NCBI GenBank assembly: GCA_016648135.1
Contig: JADDOH010004022.1
Coordinates: forward strand, 1-64,000
From: Agrypnia vestita
Lineage: Eukaryota > Arthropoda > Insecta > Trichoptera > Phryganeidae
Reading direction: 5' to 3'
DNA: 64,000 nt
Part shown: piece after piece, positions 10,184 to 22,014 of the stretch
Layout of the letters: every line of letters begins with the position of its first letter
How positions within the stretch are numbered: position 1 is the stretch's first letter
Position numbers and translations under genes: made by a program
The notes under the pieces: generated by a model
What the model was told of the DNA's origin: nothing
The model's database searches: none
The model's input: only the letters and a program-made list of their open reading frames with translations

Positions 10184-10734
10184 CAGGGTGTAACAGAGCT
10201 AGTCCACAATACTTTACACGTGGATTCCTGCCTTGATTCTGAATCGAAAATGTTCAAGCAACCATGATCTAATATCAATAGTTATGTAGTTATGCAATAT
10301 CTAATTTTGCATTTTTTTTAAATATCTCTGACTTATTTTTTACAAAACGTTGAAGTATCATTGCAGTTATTTATATCGATTACGAACAATTCATTCGATT
10401 CAATAAAAGATAAATAAAATAATAAAAATACCTGAAAAAATCCAATTGGAATTTTTCAGTGTTTTTTATTAATTAAATTATTATTAAATTAAATTTTATA
10501 TTATTAATATTAAAGGGAATGAATTTTTCATATTAGATGTATGTAAGTTACTGTAATGATAGTCCAAAGTTTTGCAAAAAATAAGTCAGAAGTATTGAAA
10601 AAAATGCAAACTTTGATGTCGCTTACCTGAGTAACTCATTTCTCCTTAACTATTGATATTAGATCATGGTTGCTTGAACACAACAAGGCAGGAATCCACC
10701 TGTAAAGTATTGTGAACTAGCTCTGTTACACCTG
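10184..10734. mobile_element. Mariner-type MITE with long TIRs
   Basis: The ends are CAGGGTGTAACAGAGCTAG and its near-exact inverse at 10734. The similarity continues inward for over 80 bp through ACTTTACA, GGATTCCTGCCTTG and AACCATGATCTAATATCAA. TA bases flank both ends. The 551-bp interior is non-coding. Relatives are at 12890-13110 (core only) and 63390-63765. Confidence 0.78.
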
Positions 10735-11119
10735 TATATATTTTGTTATTACTATTTAAAAACTATTTTAAAAAAATATGCTCTTCAAAAAGAATTAGGT
10801 ATATTCACGTAGTGTGAAAGTGTATTTCGTGTTTTTTTTTCTCTAGGATAAATATTAACGTAACTACATACATTTTTATTAAATTTTTGAACTACCGCCT
10901 TTTCTGTGTCAGGCTGGCTTTAGCCGTATTTAGCCGAGATACTTACAAAATTTCAAGAACTGAGGGAGACATCGTGTTTGCAAAATCAAGTGTATAGCCC
11001 GTCCAACTTATCTGGAGAATAAAGGAGGGCGTCCCAATCGTTGTGGTGCTGCCCATAGTCTAAAAATTATCTTATTTTTAGGGAATTTTTTGCAAATTCG
11101 TTTTTTCTTAAACAAGTTG

Positions 11120-11261
11120 CAGTTGCCGGCAAAATTCTTGAAATTCTTTGGCGTAGTGGGGGAATGCGCAGAAGACAAAATTTGGGTCTCGTTGGTGGAA
11201 TGGTACATGCGCAAACTTTCCCCCATACGCCGTAAAATTTCAAGATGTTTGCCGGCTACTG
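11120..11261. mobile_element. Short MITE with CAGTTGCCGGCAAA ends, copy 1
   Basis: The inverted ends are CAGTTGCCGGCAAA and (complement of right) CAGTAGCCGGCAAA. The interior is shared in opposite orientation with the copy at 46166-46308, including GGGGGAATGCGCAGAAGAC. The flanks here are not clean TA. Confidence 0.75.
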
Positions 11262-11431
11262 AACTAAGCAGTATACGACACAATAAAAAACAAAAAATGT
11301 AAACTAACGTACAAATTAATTTATCAAAATATACATTCGCAAAATACACAACGTCACAAAATGGCGTTTTTTCAAAATCAAAGATAAATACAATTTTCAA
11401 AAAAAAAAAACAAACAATAATAATTATTTTA

Positions 11432-11613
11432 GGCCGGTGCTACATTACGCAGATCTTCCGCCGCGTATTTTCCGTTGCGCCAGTCGGCAAAGCAAATAGA
11501 TCGTCCGATCATCCGCGTAGTGTGTTTAATAAGCGCATATTGTATGGAAAGAAATGTAGCGATGTTCCGCGATAGAAAAGACGCGGCGGAAGATCCGCGC
11601 AGTGTGGCGCCGG
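11432..11613. mobile_element. GC-rich MITE with about 40-bp TIRs
   Basis: Inverted ends GGCCGGTGCTACATTACGC and (complement of right) CCGGCGCCACACTGCGC lead into the shared GGATCTTCCGCCGCGT-type block. The short open frames on both strands here are side-effects of the palindrome and not genes. Confidence 0.68.
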
Positions 11614-12181
11614 TTTTATTCGGTGTTTCATACCTAATGATCATGACCTCCATGTTTAACTAAGTAACACCTAAGGATATCAATCGGTTTAGGCCCGTTG
11701 TATCAACTTGGTTTATAGTAATCTTTCGTTCAAAGCATAGATATTTTGCGTTTTCCACCGATCAAACAACTCGCTCTCGTTTCATCTAGATATATGACTG
11801 GCCTATTCGTACAAGAATTTTGCTCTCATGGCACATATATCATTGCGTTCTATAAGCACCTTACGGTTACTTTTAGTATTCCGAAAACGAAAACCTAGCT
11901 TATGCAGTAGGTAATTTACGCAATGTCTCACGACATTCTTGAAAATTTATGTCTTCTTTCAATACCTTTTACAGTTTACTTTATGTAGGTAACTCTTTCT
12001 TAAAATTATAAAAATCGTGTCCCTTTCGCCTAATGACTCCCAAATCAAAGTTATCAATATCAATTTTTCCACTTATCCTTGTTTTTTTTTTCCGGGTGTA
12101 GATACTTTAATGCCCATTTCCACGGCCGCTTTACCTTCTTTAACTATTTTGTGAATTGCCGATTCAGAAATACCTGAAGAA

Positions 12182-12311
12182 ATTGTATAATAGTAAAATA
12201 AAAAACTTTAGTATGGGAAAGTCATTATAACTGCATTAACTTGAAAATTGTATAATAGTAAAATAAAAAACTTTAGTATGGGAAAGTCATTATAACTGCA
12301 CTAACTTGAAG
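12182..12311. repeat. 65-bp tandem duplication
   Basis: ATTGTATAATAGTAAAATAA at 12182 is repeated at 12247, with the whole 65-bp unit almost identical (one difference, GCATTAAC against GCACTAAC). Such low divergence suggests a recent slippage or replication duplication. Confidence 0.88.
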
Positions 12312-12889
12312 CGGCGGCAATACGATGGCAATACGTCAATGAACAAAATCAAACGGTATAATTGTGGCTTTTAGACGTTGTCCTCTTCAAAAAACATGTG
12401 CATTTTGAAGATTATTTCCCGAACACAGCTTTAAATGGTTTTTGGCATGGTGACAATCTAAAATTTTCATAAAAAACTATCGAAACAGTCGTGAACGCCT
12501 CTGTAAACAAAGTCTGTCAGCTGTAGATAATCCAATATGGCGTCGTTAGTTCCAAATTTGGCCATTCTTCAGATAAGTTAGACGGACTATATCCCATATT
12601 ATTACATAAACTTTTTTTACGCAGTGGTTGCGGGGTCTCTTGATCGCAGTCGAAGAAAATGCATTGAATTTAGTCATGAGCCCTTACGCAATATACCGTT
12701 TTCTATCCAAATCTATCCAAAAATTACGTCAATTAGAATATTTTCATGATTTATTTACCTACTACATTTTCTTTGCACAAATTTTTCATTACAAATTAAT
12801 TCTTTCTTCGAATAATAGAATAAAAGGTTTGGGTTTATATATTTTCAAATGGTACAAAACATGGACACATGTAAAATGTCGACAGTTAC

Positions 12890-13110
12890 GGCGGTGAACG
12901 ACATCGAGGCTTGCATTTTTTCAATATTTTCAAATTAATTCTATGAAACTTAAGACTATCACAACAGGATATAAAAAAAATCATTCGCTTTGATGCAAGT
13001 CAAATAAATCGACAAAAACCTTACAAATAATATTTTGAAATTTCTACAGCGTTTTAATAATTTTATTTGACTTGTATCAAAGCTTACATTTTTTTAATAT
13101 TCAATTTAAT
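12890..13110. repeat. Core fragment related to the 10184-10734 MITE family
   Basis: An inverted pair (TTGATGCAAGTCAAATAAA and its complement TTTATTTGACTTGTATCAAAG) flanks AT-rich sequence. It resembles the central fold of the copy at 63390-63765. The family ends are not identifiable. Confidence 0.45.
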
Positions 13111-13450
13111 TACTTTCTTTGTAGTCTAACGTTTTACAAAAGATAAACCAGAAATTTTGACTGTAGCACAAACGTCCGTATTCTAAAATAGTAAGCAATA
13201 TTGCAATTTTTGTATCCAGATAACATTTTAATGCCGCCAATTTTGAAATTTTAAGTTTGACAGGTTTAAAATAAATTAATTCAATCTATCAAAGCTCATT
13301 ATTCTTAATTGTGAATATAACTTAAAGCTTTTTTACGTTTTAGAGCTTTCTGATTCAATTAATTTCATATCTGCCAAATCTAAAACGTCAAAATTGGCAT
13401 TACAATGTTATACAACATGTCATGTGTATGACATTGTAATGCCAATTAGC

Positions 13451-14001
13451 CAAATAGCAATATTGGAATGTAAGATCTTTATCCCAACACTTAATAGAAA
13501 ATAAAAATAAAAAATAAACGACACGTTGGTATGCGTCAGTATTCGGTGTTCGTCGTACTTATATATAAATAAGAATTGTATATTTTCACGTAGGTACCTA
13601 CCTATCTCTCTCAAAGTAATTTTGAATAAAGTCTTTATTTGCGATACTCACAATTCTCGTGTTTCGACTAAAATTACATCAAATAAATACTAATGCCGTA
13701 TTTAAAGCTTATAGAAAAAAGATTATTCCATATGCATTTATTAATTTATTCTCTCTCAGCGTCCTGATGTAAAATTATGGAAAAATTATCATTGTCGCGT
13801 TGGACCATAGAAAACAGAAATATTGTTGGACTCTATTTATATTTGAAGTTTGACGGATAACCGTCATATACTTATTTCTCCCTCTGACCACACCACCGAC
13901 GTATACCTACGTCTCGTTTATTTTTTATTTTTATTTTCGTCTATTAAGTGTTGGAATAAAGGAAGGAACATCTTAATATTGCAGTTTTTAGAATAGCACA
14001 G
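13451..14001. mobile_element. TIR DNA element copy B (lacks the nested insertion)
   Basis: This is an inverted paralogue of the outer element at 2682-4416. Shared landmarks include ATCCCAACACTTAATAG, TGACGGATAACCGTCATATA, and TTTTAGAATAGCACAG at the right end. The first roughly 14 bases of the left end are missing. A separate hairpin (13392-13408 with 13431-13447, 17-bp perfect arms) abuts the left end. The segment corresponding to the insertion point of the TTAA element is continuous here. Confidence 0.75.
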
Positions 14002-15245
14002 AAAAACTGTCATGATTCAAGATACAGATATAGCAATATTGCTTATCTCAGTCAATAAGTCATGCAATGACGTTCTTGGCCGCTGGGCGCAATTTGTTAC
14101 AGTGATGTGTATGAGCGACAGCACAAATTATTCACAATCTACTCCATTATTTCTCAAAATAGACATTATTCGAGTAACCTCTGGACGACCGCTCGCATAA
14201 TGCAGTAAATGTGTCTGTCATCTATCAAACGTAGGTGCGACGATTTGGATTAAATCCAAATGGAAAATTATTTTAACGCAAAGTACACAATATCATCCAC
14301 TCTAAAGTAAAATAGACATATATATTCGTTTCTGTGGTTTCATGGTAAACTAAGATGTAACCATAGAGACGAAAATATTTCTTGATTTGTTCACGTTAAC
14401 ACTTTCGTTCCGTGGCACAACTTAACCCCAAAAATCTTATTTTTAAAACTATTTAGGGCCTATAAAAATGTACATATATGAACTAAACCCCTTCTTTAAA
14501 CACGAGGATTGGGTATATATTTAAAACACATTTTTAACGCAGTTAAAGTATTTAATCTTGCATAATTAAATCACCTAGTAAACAAAACATATTTCTTACA
14601 ATAGAGGTATTTTTAATTTTTTTTAAATGTTGTTCCAAATCGAGTATTTTCAAGTAAAAACTTTTTGATATAAAATCCGACATATTTAATAAGACATGGT
14701 ACTTTTTAAAAGTATTTAAATAGTTAGACCTTATCATAATTGTTTCAAAATTTACAAAATCGTAGTCATTTTTTTAAACAAGTGGATCCAGTCGAGGAAA
14801 ATTTCGTTAGTTCATGTCTATATATTTTGGTGGTCAGTACAGTTTTCCAATTTTCAAATACCTCACAGTAAAAATGCACCTTCAGAACAAAAGGTAACAC
14901 ATCTACCTAGTGTGTCTATCAGTTTTCCTTAAAATTTCTCTACATGTGACACCCAAAATGACTTTGGAATATTATGTATTGTACAAGATAAGATAAAAAT
15001 ATAGATACGGATATTAACAGAAAACAGAAGTCAAACAATATAATTTTGAATAAAAAACAAGATAAGAAAAAACCTTCCGTGGAAAGAATAAGGCAACATT
15101 TTACAAAGACGATAAAATATCTCAATGTCAACAACAATAAAACAATCACGTAAAAAAAAACATAATAATAATTAATAACGGCGTTTCCCCAACAACACGA
15201 CCTTAATTGAATATTCCAAAGATTAATATTTTTCTTGAATATGCT
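14002..15245. other. Unassigned AT-rich sequence
   Basis: No coding or repeat signal that I can support. The open frames are short and of random composition. Confidence 0.35.
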
Positions 15246-15249
15246 AACG

Positions 15250-15498
15250 GAGCTTTTCGTGACGTCAGTGAAGCGCGACCTCTGGTTTTCGCGATGGCGC
15301 GAAACTTGTCAACATGGTCAATATGAATATGCAGGCAAGAAGGTTAGGTCGCCTGTCAGATGAAAAGGTGGAACGAACAAAAAATACATCAAATGTCTGC
15401 AGTCGTACTTGTCGTGGATCATACATTTTTTGCGAGCGGGCAATTAATAACAGCGCTTGCTGGCATTTTCGGGCGGGTATTAAACCCAACATCTGAAG
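15250..15498 (+). promoter_or_regulatory. Candidate host promoter and first exon
   Basis: This patch is clearly GC-richer than its surroundings. It holds a perfect CRE palindrome TGACGTCA (15260-15267). Two plus-strand frames are open: one from the ATG at 15314 for 60 codons, and a second whose internal ATG begins MSAVVLVVDHTFFASG. A plausible splice donor AAG|GTAATT follows at 15498. I recognise no domain. It could be the first exon of a gene whose remainder lies outside the window, or a TE promoter. Confidence 0.22.
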
Positions 15499-15545
15499 GT
15501 AATTTTCGCTATTCTCGAAGTCATTTAAACCCAGTGAAAAAATAA

Positions 15546-17467
15546 TTAAACTCGACTGAAAGCGTAGACATGTTGTCTATGGTTATAAACGTAAGCATTC
15601 TGAGATAAACCGGTTTAAAGTATTTTGTTTTCGTAATTCGAATTTACTGTTTTCAAATATTTCTTTTAAAAAACAATCACGTTTTGAAAGGCAAATGCAA
15701 ATGTACACTTTTCATTGTAAAGCAGTAATGGAAAATCACACAACAACGATCTTTTGGTACGAAGTTGAACTAACGATCTACAAATATATTATATTATTAA
15801 ATATTTAAAGTGTCGTGCCCAGAAAAGTAATCTTGCACTCAGGGTGCGATATACTATGCAGGTGTCCACAGAATGACATATGAATGTGTTTAATCTTAAT
15901 ACCACATACACTGTGTGCATGTACAATACCATGTATTGAGATTTTGATCTGATCACGTATGGAGATAAACCCTAAGATCGGATTATAGTTTATAAAAAAA
16001 GAAAAAACCAAACCCACCGACCCATCAACAGCGTCTCGACCTTAGAGTATATACAACTGCATAAGAAGGCCTATCAATTTTTTGTATTATTTGCACGTAA
16101 AAACATAATTATTATCCAAAATACGGAGAAAAAATTTGACAGCTTTACTGACTTTCTGCCCTCATTCGTAACTATGGGGGCAGGAGAACGCTTACAAAAC
16201 AATTAAAGACGTACCCGACCGGGTGATCTTTTTTAGTCTCTTTTTCTCATGTGTATTACTTATCATTCATACAGGTTTGGTAAAATGTTTAGTTATCCCT
16301 TTATAGATTGTATATACTCTAAGATCTCGACACGTGCACAAAAACATTACATTAAACCATAAATGCCTACAGCTATTTATTGTGAGGAGTTAGACAATAG
16401 AAGCCTTTAAAATGGACGGAATAAAACTATTTTGTTATTCTACTTGAGTTTAATTATACATTACACTAGTCGAGTTTCGAGAGGGACAGAACCTCTCATC
16501 GGCAGGTGAAATAATAAACTTAATACATTAGAATACAGAAAACACGGCTTTTGGAAATATGTACATATAATTATTTAGGTACTGACAAAAGACCCGGAAT
16601 AAATAGTGTAAGTTGGAAAGGTGGTTGTACTGGGAACATTGTTGAAGACTTGGTGAATGAAATATTGTTAAGAAAATTAATAACCGAGTTCAAATTCCTT
16701 TTTATTTGTACACTTTCAAAAATATTAATTTTATTGTCTTTACATCCGATGGGATGGAAATTTTATTAGTAATAATAAAGAACTATTATATTTTCAACAT
16801 TTATTCCTTTTTAACTACTTCTAAGGACATTCCAAATTACCTAAGTGATGAATCGAGCACCACAATCAATAGAGCGACATTTGACGTTTGACATACAACA
16901 AGTGCGCATTGAGAAGCCATACGGCGAATCTCTGAGTAGGCACTGGTGTAAACATGCGTGGGAATACGATAGCCGATGGTTGTCTCTAAAGAATCTCATC
17001 GGAGAAAAATCCGTATTTCAATTACTATCTCGCCCATAAAAATGTGACCTTAAATGTTACTTCTTCGCGCCTTTCTCATCAAATAGTTGGATATCGTAAT
17101 TTGACTTAAAGCTAAATTTCAAAATACATATTATCTTTTTATTTAAGAGCTAATAATGCTCGTGTATGTTCGTTATATGATTATACGCACTCGTATGTCA
17201 GACTGTATTTAAATGCATACACGGAGTACATCAACATTATATCAATTCTCAAATTGTAATAAACGCTAGTGCCTCTCGCATGATGTGGCTCAACCTCTGA
17301 TCATATGATCACTAGGAGAAAAGGTGTTGAAAAGGTGCTGCTTCAAAACGAGTACGTCACTAATTATGTTATTAATTTATATTAATTATGTAATTATGAA
17401 TTTAAAAATATTAAATGAGTGTCCATAAAAGTCGTTGAAAATTTCTCATTCGTAGATCAATGTAGAT
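15546..17467. other. Unassigned AT-rich sequence
   Basis: No gene, tandem array or TIR pair that I can support. Confidence 0.35.
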
Positions 17468-17640
17468 CTCTTTTCATTTAAGAAAGACAATCGAATTAGT
17501 ATGTGTAAGCCGTGTGTACGACGTACATTATTTCGTCGTATTGCTGTTTACGAGTATAAACACCAACCCAACGAAACAATGTGCCTCGTTCGCACGGCTT
17601 TAACATTCTAATTCGATTGTCTTTCTTAAATGTAAAGAGG
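17468..17640. mobile_element. Palindromic MITE, copy 1 of 4
   Basis: Nearly the whole unit is one fold-back. It starts CTCTTTTCATTTAAG and ends with the inverse CTTAAATGTAAAGAG. The arms include GACAATCGAATTAG, GTACGACGTACATT and a central GTTTAC...AACACCAAC turn. Related copies are at 28731-28899, 49014-49174 and 54626-54790. There is no coding capacity; open frames across it are palindrome artefacts. Confidence 0.85.
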
Positions 17641-18770
17641 TCTACCTATACCTACACATGAATGAATAAGAATCCAGTTTTAACAAAAAGTAAAGGGAGT
17701 GAAAAAATTTAAGAGGCAAGGTCCTGCGTTCGATAAAATTATTTCGATTAAAACTGTTAAATTCCCTTTATAGTGATATAATGAAATGAAATTTATTTAT
17801 TTTTTATTGTTCTATATTTATTTTTCATCAAATAACTGCGCAACTCATTATCACCTAACATAATTCTCTACGCAAAGTCTGACACTGACGTAACCAAATG
17901 GCGCTGTTTACACGCTAACACAAAACATATTTGGCAATAAATTTAATTGTTGTGAATATTAAAATTTATTTGTCATTTTTGTGAAAACTGAAAATAAAAA
18001 ATTCAGAAATTAGTCTTCTGTGAGAAATTAGTCATTTGGATTAACAGAAACGGTGAGTTCATTCATAATGTAATGTGTGTTAATGTAAAAAATAATTTGT
18101 TTACATTTTAGATTCATTTCGCAGTAATTATTTTGTTGTGAAAATTAAATCTTTATTGGCATTTTGTAAAGAACTGAAGCAAAGAAGGAGGAATTTCAGT
18201 AATTGCAGAGCATAGTTCAAACATTGAAGTCCACCATTGTTGACGGTTTATAGCTAGCCTTTAACAAATACATAATTTACAACAACGTTTGCGACTTCCA
18301 GCTTCGTTGGTTTCTTGGAACAATGTTTCTGTTTCTCCTGTGCGTACCCACATAAAAAATTTTGTGGACGAAAACTTTTTTGAAGACCAGCAGTTTTCAT
18401 GGACATTGTTTGGAAGCCGAAAAAAACAAACTCTGGAAAACAACTAGAGTCTTCCAAAAGGAATCACCTTGGAAGGAAACAGGAATCCAAAAGGAAGTAG
18501 TTTCTAGAATGTTGATTTGTTAACAAACTCGCTGAATTCTAATACAAATACGTAACTAAAGAATACTGTTGATTCTATAGAAACGCAATATAATAAGTAA
18601 TGCATTATTATATAAACGTGTATTTCTTTAATAAAAAATAATAATAAAAATATGTGGCATCAGTATCTTTATTTGTTTTTTGCCCGATACAAGTTATTAG
18701 GTCTTTTACTTTTTCTTTATAAAAAATAGAAATATCAAAATGAACGACGACATGAACCTATAGATCATTA
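17641..18770. other. AT-rich sequence with one isolated splice-donor-like site
   Basis: Mostly AT-rich, without a domain-bearing frame. A strong donor-like ACG|GTGAGT lies near 18051, after a slightly GC-richer segment (17860-18050), so an untranslated host exon is possible but not supported by anything else. Confidence 0.2.
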
Positions 18771-18839
18771 AATACTAATCGCACTACACTCAAACACAAA
18801 TATATAATATACATAAATGTACATGTGAAATAAATATAA

Positions 18840-19010
18840 TACATGTTACTAGAGCATGCCGAAGACACTTGTAATTGGGATAATGGGCATAGTCTTCACT
18901 ACAATGTTTATTATCTGAGTGTCATGTACCCATTATCCTGTTAGTGTCTCTAATAAATAAATAAAAAAATAAAAAAAATAAAAATAAAAAAAAAATTAAA
19001 AATAGAAATG
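18840..19010 (+). repeat. 3' end and A-rich tail of an unidentified retroposon
   Basis: A non-coding stretch containing TGTCATGTACCCATTATCC ends in TCTAATAAATAAATAAAAA and then a long A-rich run to about 19010. An A-rich 3' tail suggests retroposition on the plus strand. The family is unknown. Confidence 0.4.
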
Positions 19011-19054
19011 TCAAAATTCATACTATTTTCAGACTAAGGTAATCACCTGTGCTA

Positions 19055-19140
19055 TGATAAATAACTAACTCGCTAGTCTTGAAGGAGGCTTGAACCCGCT
19101 ACCATTGGGGCACTAGGCAAATAACTAGACAAACAAGACC
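19055..19140 (-). repeat. tRNA-derived SINE trace
   Basis: On the minus strand CGGGTTCAAGCCTCC matches the Pol III B-box consensus (GGTTCRANNCC), preceded by a weak A-box-like region (TTGCCTAGTGCCCC). It is a short, decayed tRNA-like head. It lies just before a MITE at 19187, the same order as at 28135-28331. Confidence 0.38.
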
Positions 19141-19186
19141 ATCAATCTATAGACTTAATACTGTTTTCATCAATTTTCTATGAGAC

Positions 19187-19305
19187 TATGGCACGAATTC
19201 AGAGTCAATACTTAGATGATTTAAAGGTTAAGGTACGCCTTAACCTTTCAGTTCTATTTTGTACTTAAAATTACGCTTTTAAGGTGTACCTTAACCTTTA
19301 TTTTA
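19187..19305. mobile_element. MITE related to the CCGAATTCAG family
   Basis: It begins GCACGAATTCAGAGTCAATA and continues TTAGATGATTTAAAGGTTAAG, matching 28249-28331. An internal inverted segment (TTAAGGTACGCCTTAACC, then AAGGTGTACCTTAACC) follows. The right end is unclear. Confidence 0.5.
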
Positions 19306-19659
19306 TATTTAATATACGTAAACACATGAATTGAAAAAATCACAATTCTTCTAAAATTTTTACTACACTCAAAAAAGTTCAAATTAACAAAGCGCGGAAA
19401 GTAATTCTACAGCACCGTCTTATTATAGGGTAATAAAATTAACTATAATACTTTGCAAACATAAAATAACATTTATTTAAGTATTTATAAATCATATAAA
19501 GGTATTCAGGTTCACGCTGTCTACTATTCTGCATCTCAGTCCAGCGAATCGAATGCATTGTTCCGCGGCAGGAAGATTGCATTCATCAAATAAATCTCAA
19601 TCTGTCATTAAGCCACTGGGCTTAGCAATTCCTGAACCGCCGCTCTATTGATTCAAGTG

Positions 19660-20240
19660 ACGTCAGTGTATTTTTGTGTAACCGACTGCATGTGTGCGCG
19701 AGCTATACACACGCACTCACACAGAAGCATCTTTGTGTAAAGTTGAAACAGATCCGCGCGAAACATAAAACAATCAGGGCCGAATTTCGTTCGAAATTCG
19801 AAATCGCTTCACCCGACGGCAGACGTGCGGTGTGACAAGATGGCGGACACATTTATCTCGGATGATAGGTTCAATGGCGGTTGAAATTATTATTAAGATT
19901 GATTCGGCAAATTAAGACGACCTTGAGCGATGTCAAAGTACGTCGCGATGTCACCTGCGCTTCGCCGTCCTGACTTCGTCCCTGGAGCAGCTGAGATTGC
20001 ACAAAAATAAATAATAATAAAATACCGAGGCATTCGATGCGTCATGCGAGAGAACGCGCGTGTGGAGCGGTAGGTAGGTACCCCGCGTAGAAGTTATTCT
20101 GGTACTTTCGTTATATTACTAAATATATTACTCGGAACTTTATAGGATTTACCGAATGTGGATATGCTCGCGGTAGCGCGGCTCGCGAGCCGTTTCGTCA
20201 TGAGCGCGTCACGACGGGCTTGCGGGAAAAACGTACCAAT
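19660..20240. promoter_or_regulatory. GC-richer island, possible host promoter or 5' exon
   Basis: This block is richer in CpG than the flanks. It includes a palindrome around TTTCGTTCGAAATTCGAAA, a 14-codon upstream-type ORF (ATGGCGGACACATTT, 19840-19884), and a self-complementary CGGCTCGCGAGCCG near 20180. No long frame or domain is present. Such an island in an AT-rich insect genome often marks a promoter, but a TE origin is not excluded. Confidence 0.25.
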
Positions 20241-21026
20241 ATAAAAGAGAAATCTAATTTATTCCGCTACAAATTAACTAAATTGGATAGTCTTACGATT
20301 GAGTAACTTGGAACATAAGAACATAGAAATCAATGAGTCGAGCATCTTATATAAATTTATCTAAGAATAGTAAGAAAGTCTGCGTGTGATGAGATTCTAA
20401 GGGAGCAATGAAGGCTTAGTACGGACATCTTGGGGAAATCTAGAATATTTCCTGTTATCTGCCCAATTTGAAACAAAACGTGGGAAACGGGGACGTATAG
20501 AATAACTCTCTGATGAAACATCACTTGTGTGTTATTGAAGTGTTTAATGGACGGATGAAATGACATTTATTTTTGACATTTTAAAATTACATTTGTAAGA
20601 AATCGATTGTTCAGCATGAGAAGGATCGAAGGAATGACATTTATTATTGACATTTTAAAATTACGTTTGTTGGAAAACGATTGCTCAGCAAGTAGGTACC
20701 TAGGTACTTTGTCTAGGAAGGTACGTACTTAGTAGGTACATATGAGTATTATTTTTTAATTGTAAATACATAAGGCTTTCTTTACGCATCTACCGAAATA
20801 AAAGTGTTCGTGTTTGTCGAAAAAAAAAATTTAATTGTGGTTACCTATTAAAAAAAATTTCCCGAGATTCTAAAATGGAGAAGAAATATAATCGAAGATT
20901 TCCAAACCGTCTGGACGTTTCGGGAAAGTCTGGAAACCGGTACCTACCCAGAATTCAAGAGAGGATTTGATTATTTTTTTTATATAAACCGCGAAGTCAG
21001 TCGTGTTTTGACAGCCAGCGAAAGTC

Positions 21027-21167
21027 ATGGAAAAGAAAGAAAATATAGCGACCTGCGAATCCGTGCGATCGACGACAAAGTGGAGTATAGATGACGGCGT
21101 GCAAAGCATTACCATAGGCCAGTGGAACATTCTAGGAAATCCTAAATTAGTGCAAATTACAGAATAG
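21027..21167 (+). CDS. Small ORF of 46 codons, hypothetical
   Basis: A plus-strand frame starts at ATG 21027 (context AAAGTCATGG) and ends at TAG 21165-21167. The product begins MEKKENIATCESVRSTTKWS and is hydrophilic, with no signal peptide, membrane segment or recognisable domain. Upstream are a TATATAAA (20981-20988) and a TCAGT initiator-like motif (20997-21001), but their spacing is shorter than the usual 30 bases. The surrounding 20870-21190 is less AT-rich than its neighbours. It may be a host first exon, a micropeptide, or chance. Composition is the main support. Confidence 0.2.
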   Translation: MEKKENIATCESVRSTTKWSIDDGVQSITIGQWNILGNPKLVQITE

Positions 21168-21240
21168 TGATCCAGCTAAAGTTGCGTCCAGTGATCGCAG
21201 CGAGCTCGTGACGGTGTGTTTTCACCATGGTACTGAGTAT

Positions 21241-21540
21241 CATTGACGTATTATAATATAGACACGTTATTCCCATACTAGCCGGCTGTCATATGTAGCA
21301 AATATCGTATTGAAAGAGACAACAAATTACGGCACACTTATTTCACAAACGCTCCGTGTGTAGACAGAAAAATCAGGTAATTTGAAGTCACGGTGACTAA
21401 AATAACTTACTCATTCTTACAATAGTGTGCGATACTCTGTTTCTTTTTCCCCTGGACTTCTTTTTACGGCGTATCGTCGCGCCCGATCACAAAGAAAGTC
21501 CGTTCGATAACGAATGCAAGTAAGGCCTTACTTTTGAGTT
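21241..21540. repeat. Dispersed 300-bp repeat, copy 1
   Basis: The block from CATTGACGTATTATAATA to GAATGCAAGTAAGGC recurs in the same orientation at 41305-41615 with about nine in ten bases identical by eye. It contains AGCCGGCT, TGAAGTCACGGTGACT (a palindrome-like core) and CGTCGCGCCCGATCACAAAG. No TIR or A-tail is evident, so its class is unknown. Confidence 0.75.
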
Positions 21541-22014
21541 GCCAAGATTTCACGCTTGTAAAGCATCTACAGTTTATTATATCATTACTGAGTATGACGC
21601 AATTGTTTCATCATTTTTTTATCATTTTATGAGATTGCTCTAGTTGGAAATATTTTTGTGGTTTTTTACGGAGCAAAGATGTTTACGCATCAAAAAAATA
21701 AGTTAAAATAAGCTTAAAATTAAAAAAAATAGAGTTAAGCTTGGGTTCCACTTTAAACAGAATTGAAATTGACGGTGAAAGTAATAGAAGACTCGAACGA
21801 ATCTATATATAAATAATAAGAGAACCCCTGCGTTAATAAAATGTTTAGGCATATCTCCCCCTTTTAATTCACCCCTTTAACAAACCTCTGCAGGGTGTTC
21901 CGTAGCTGCTATCAAAAACTTATTGATTCAATTTTGAATAGAAAATATAATTTACAATTTGGATGAAATATCGACAGTTACGGAAGATAAGCCACCTCAA
22001 AGTTTACATTTTTG

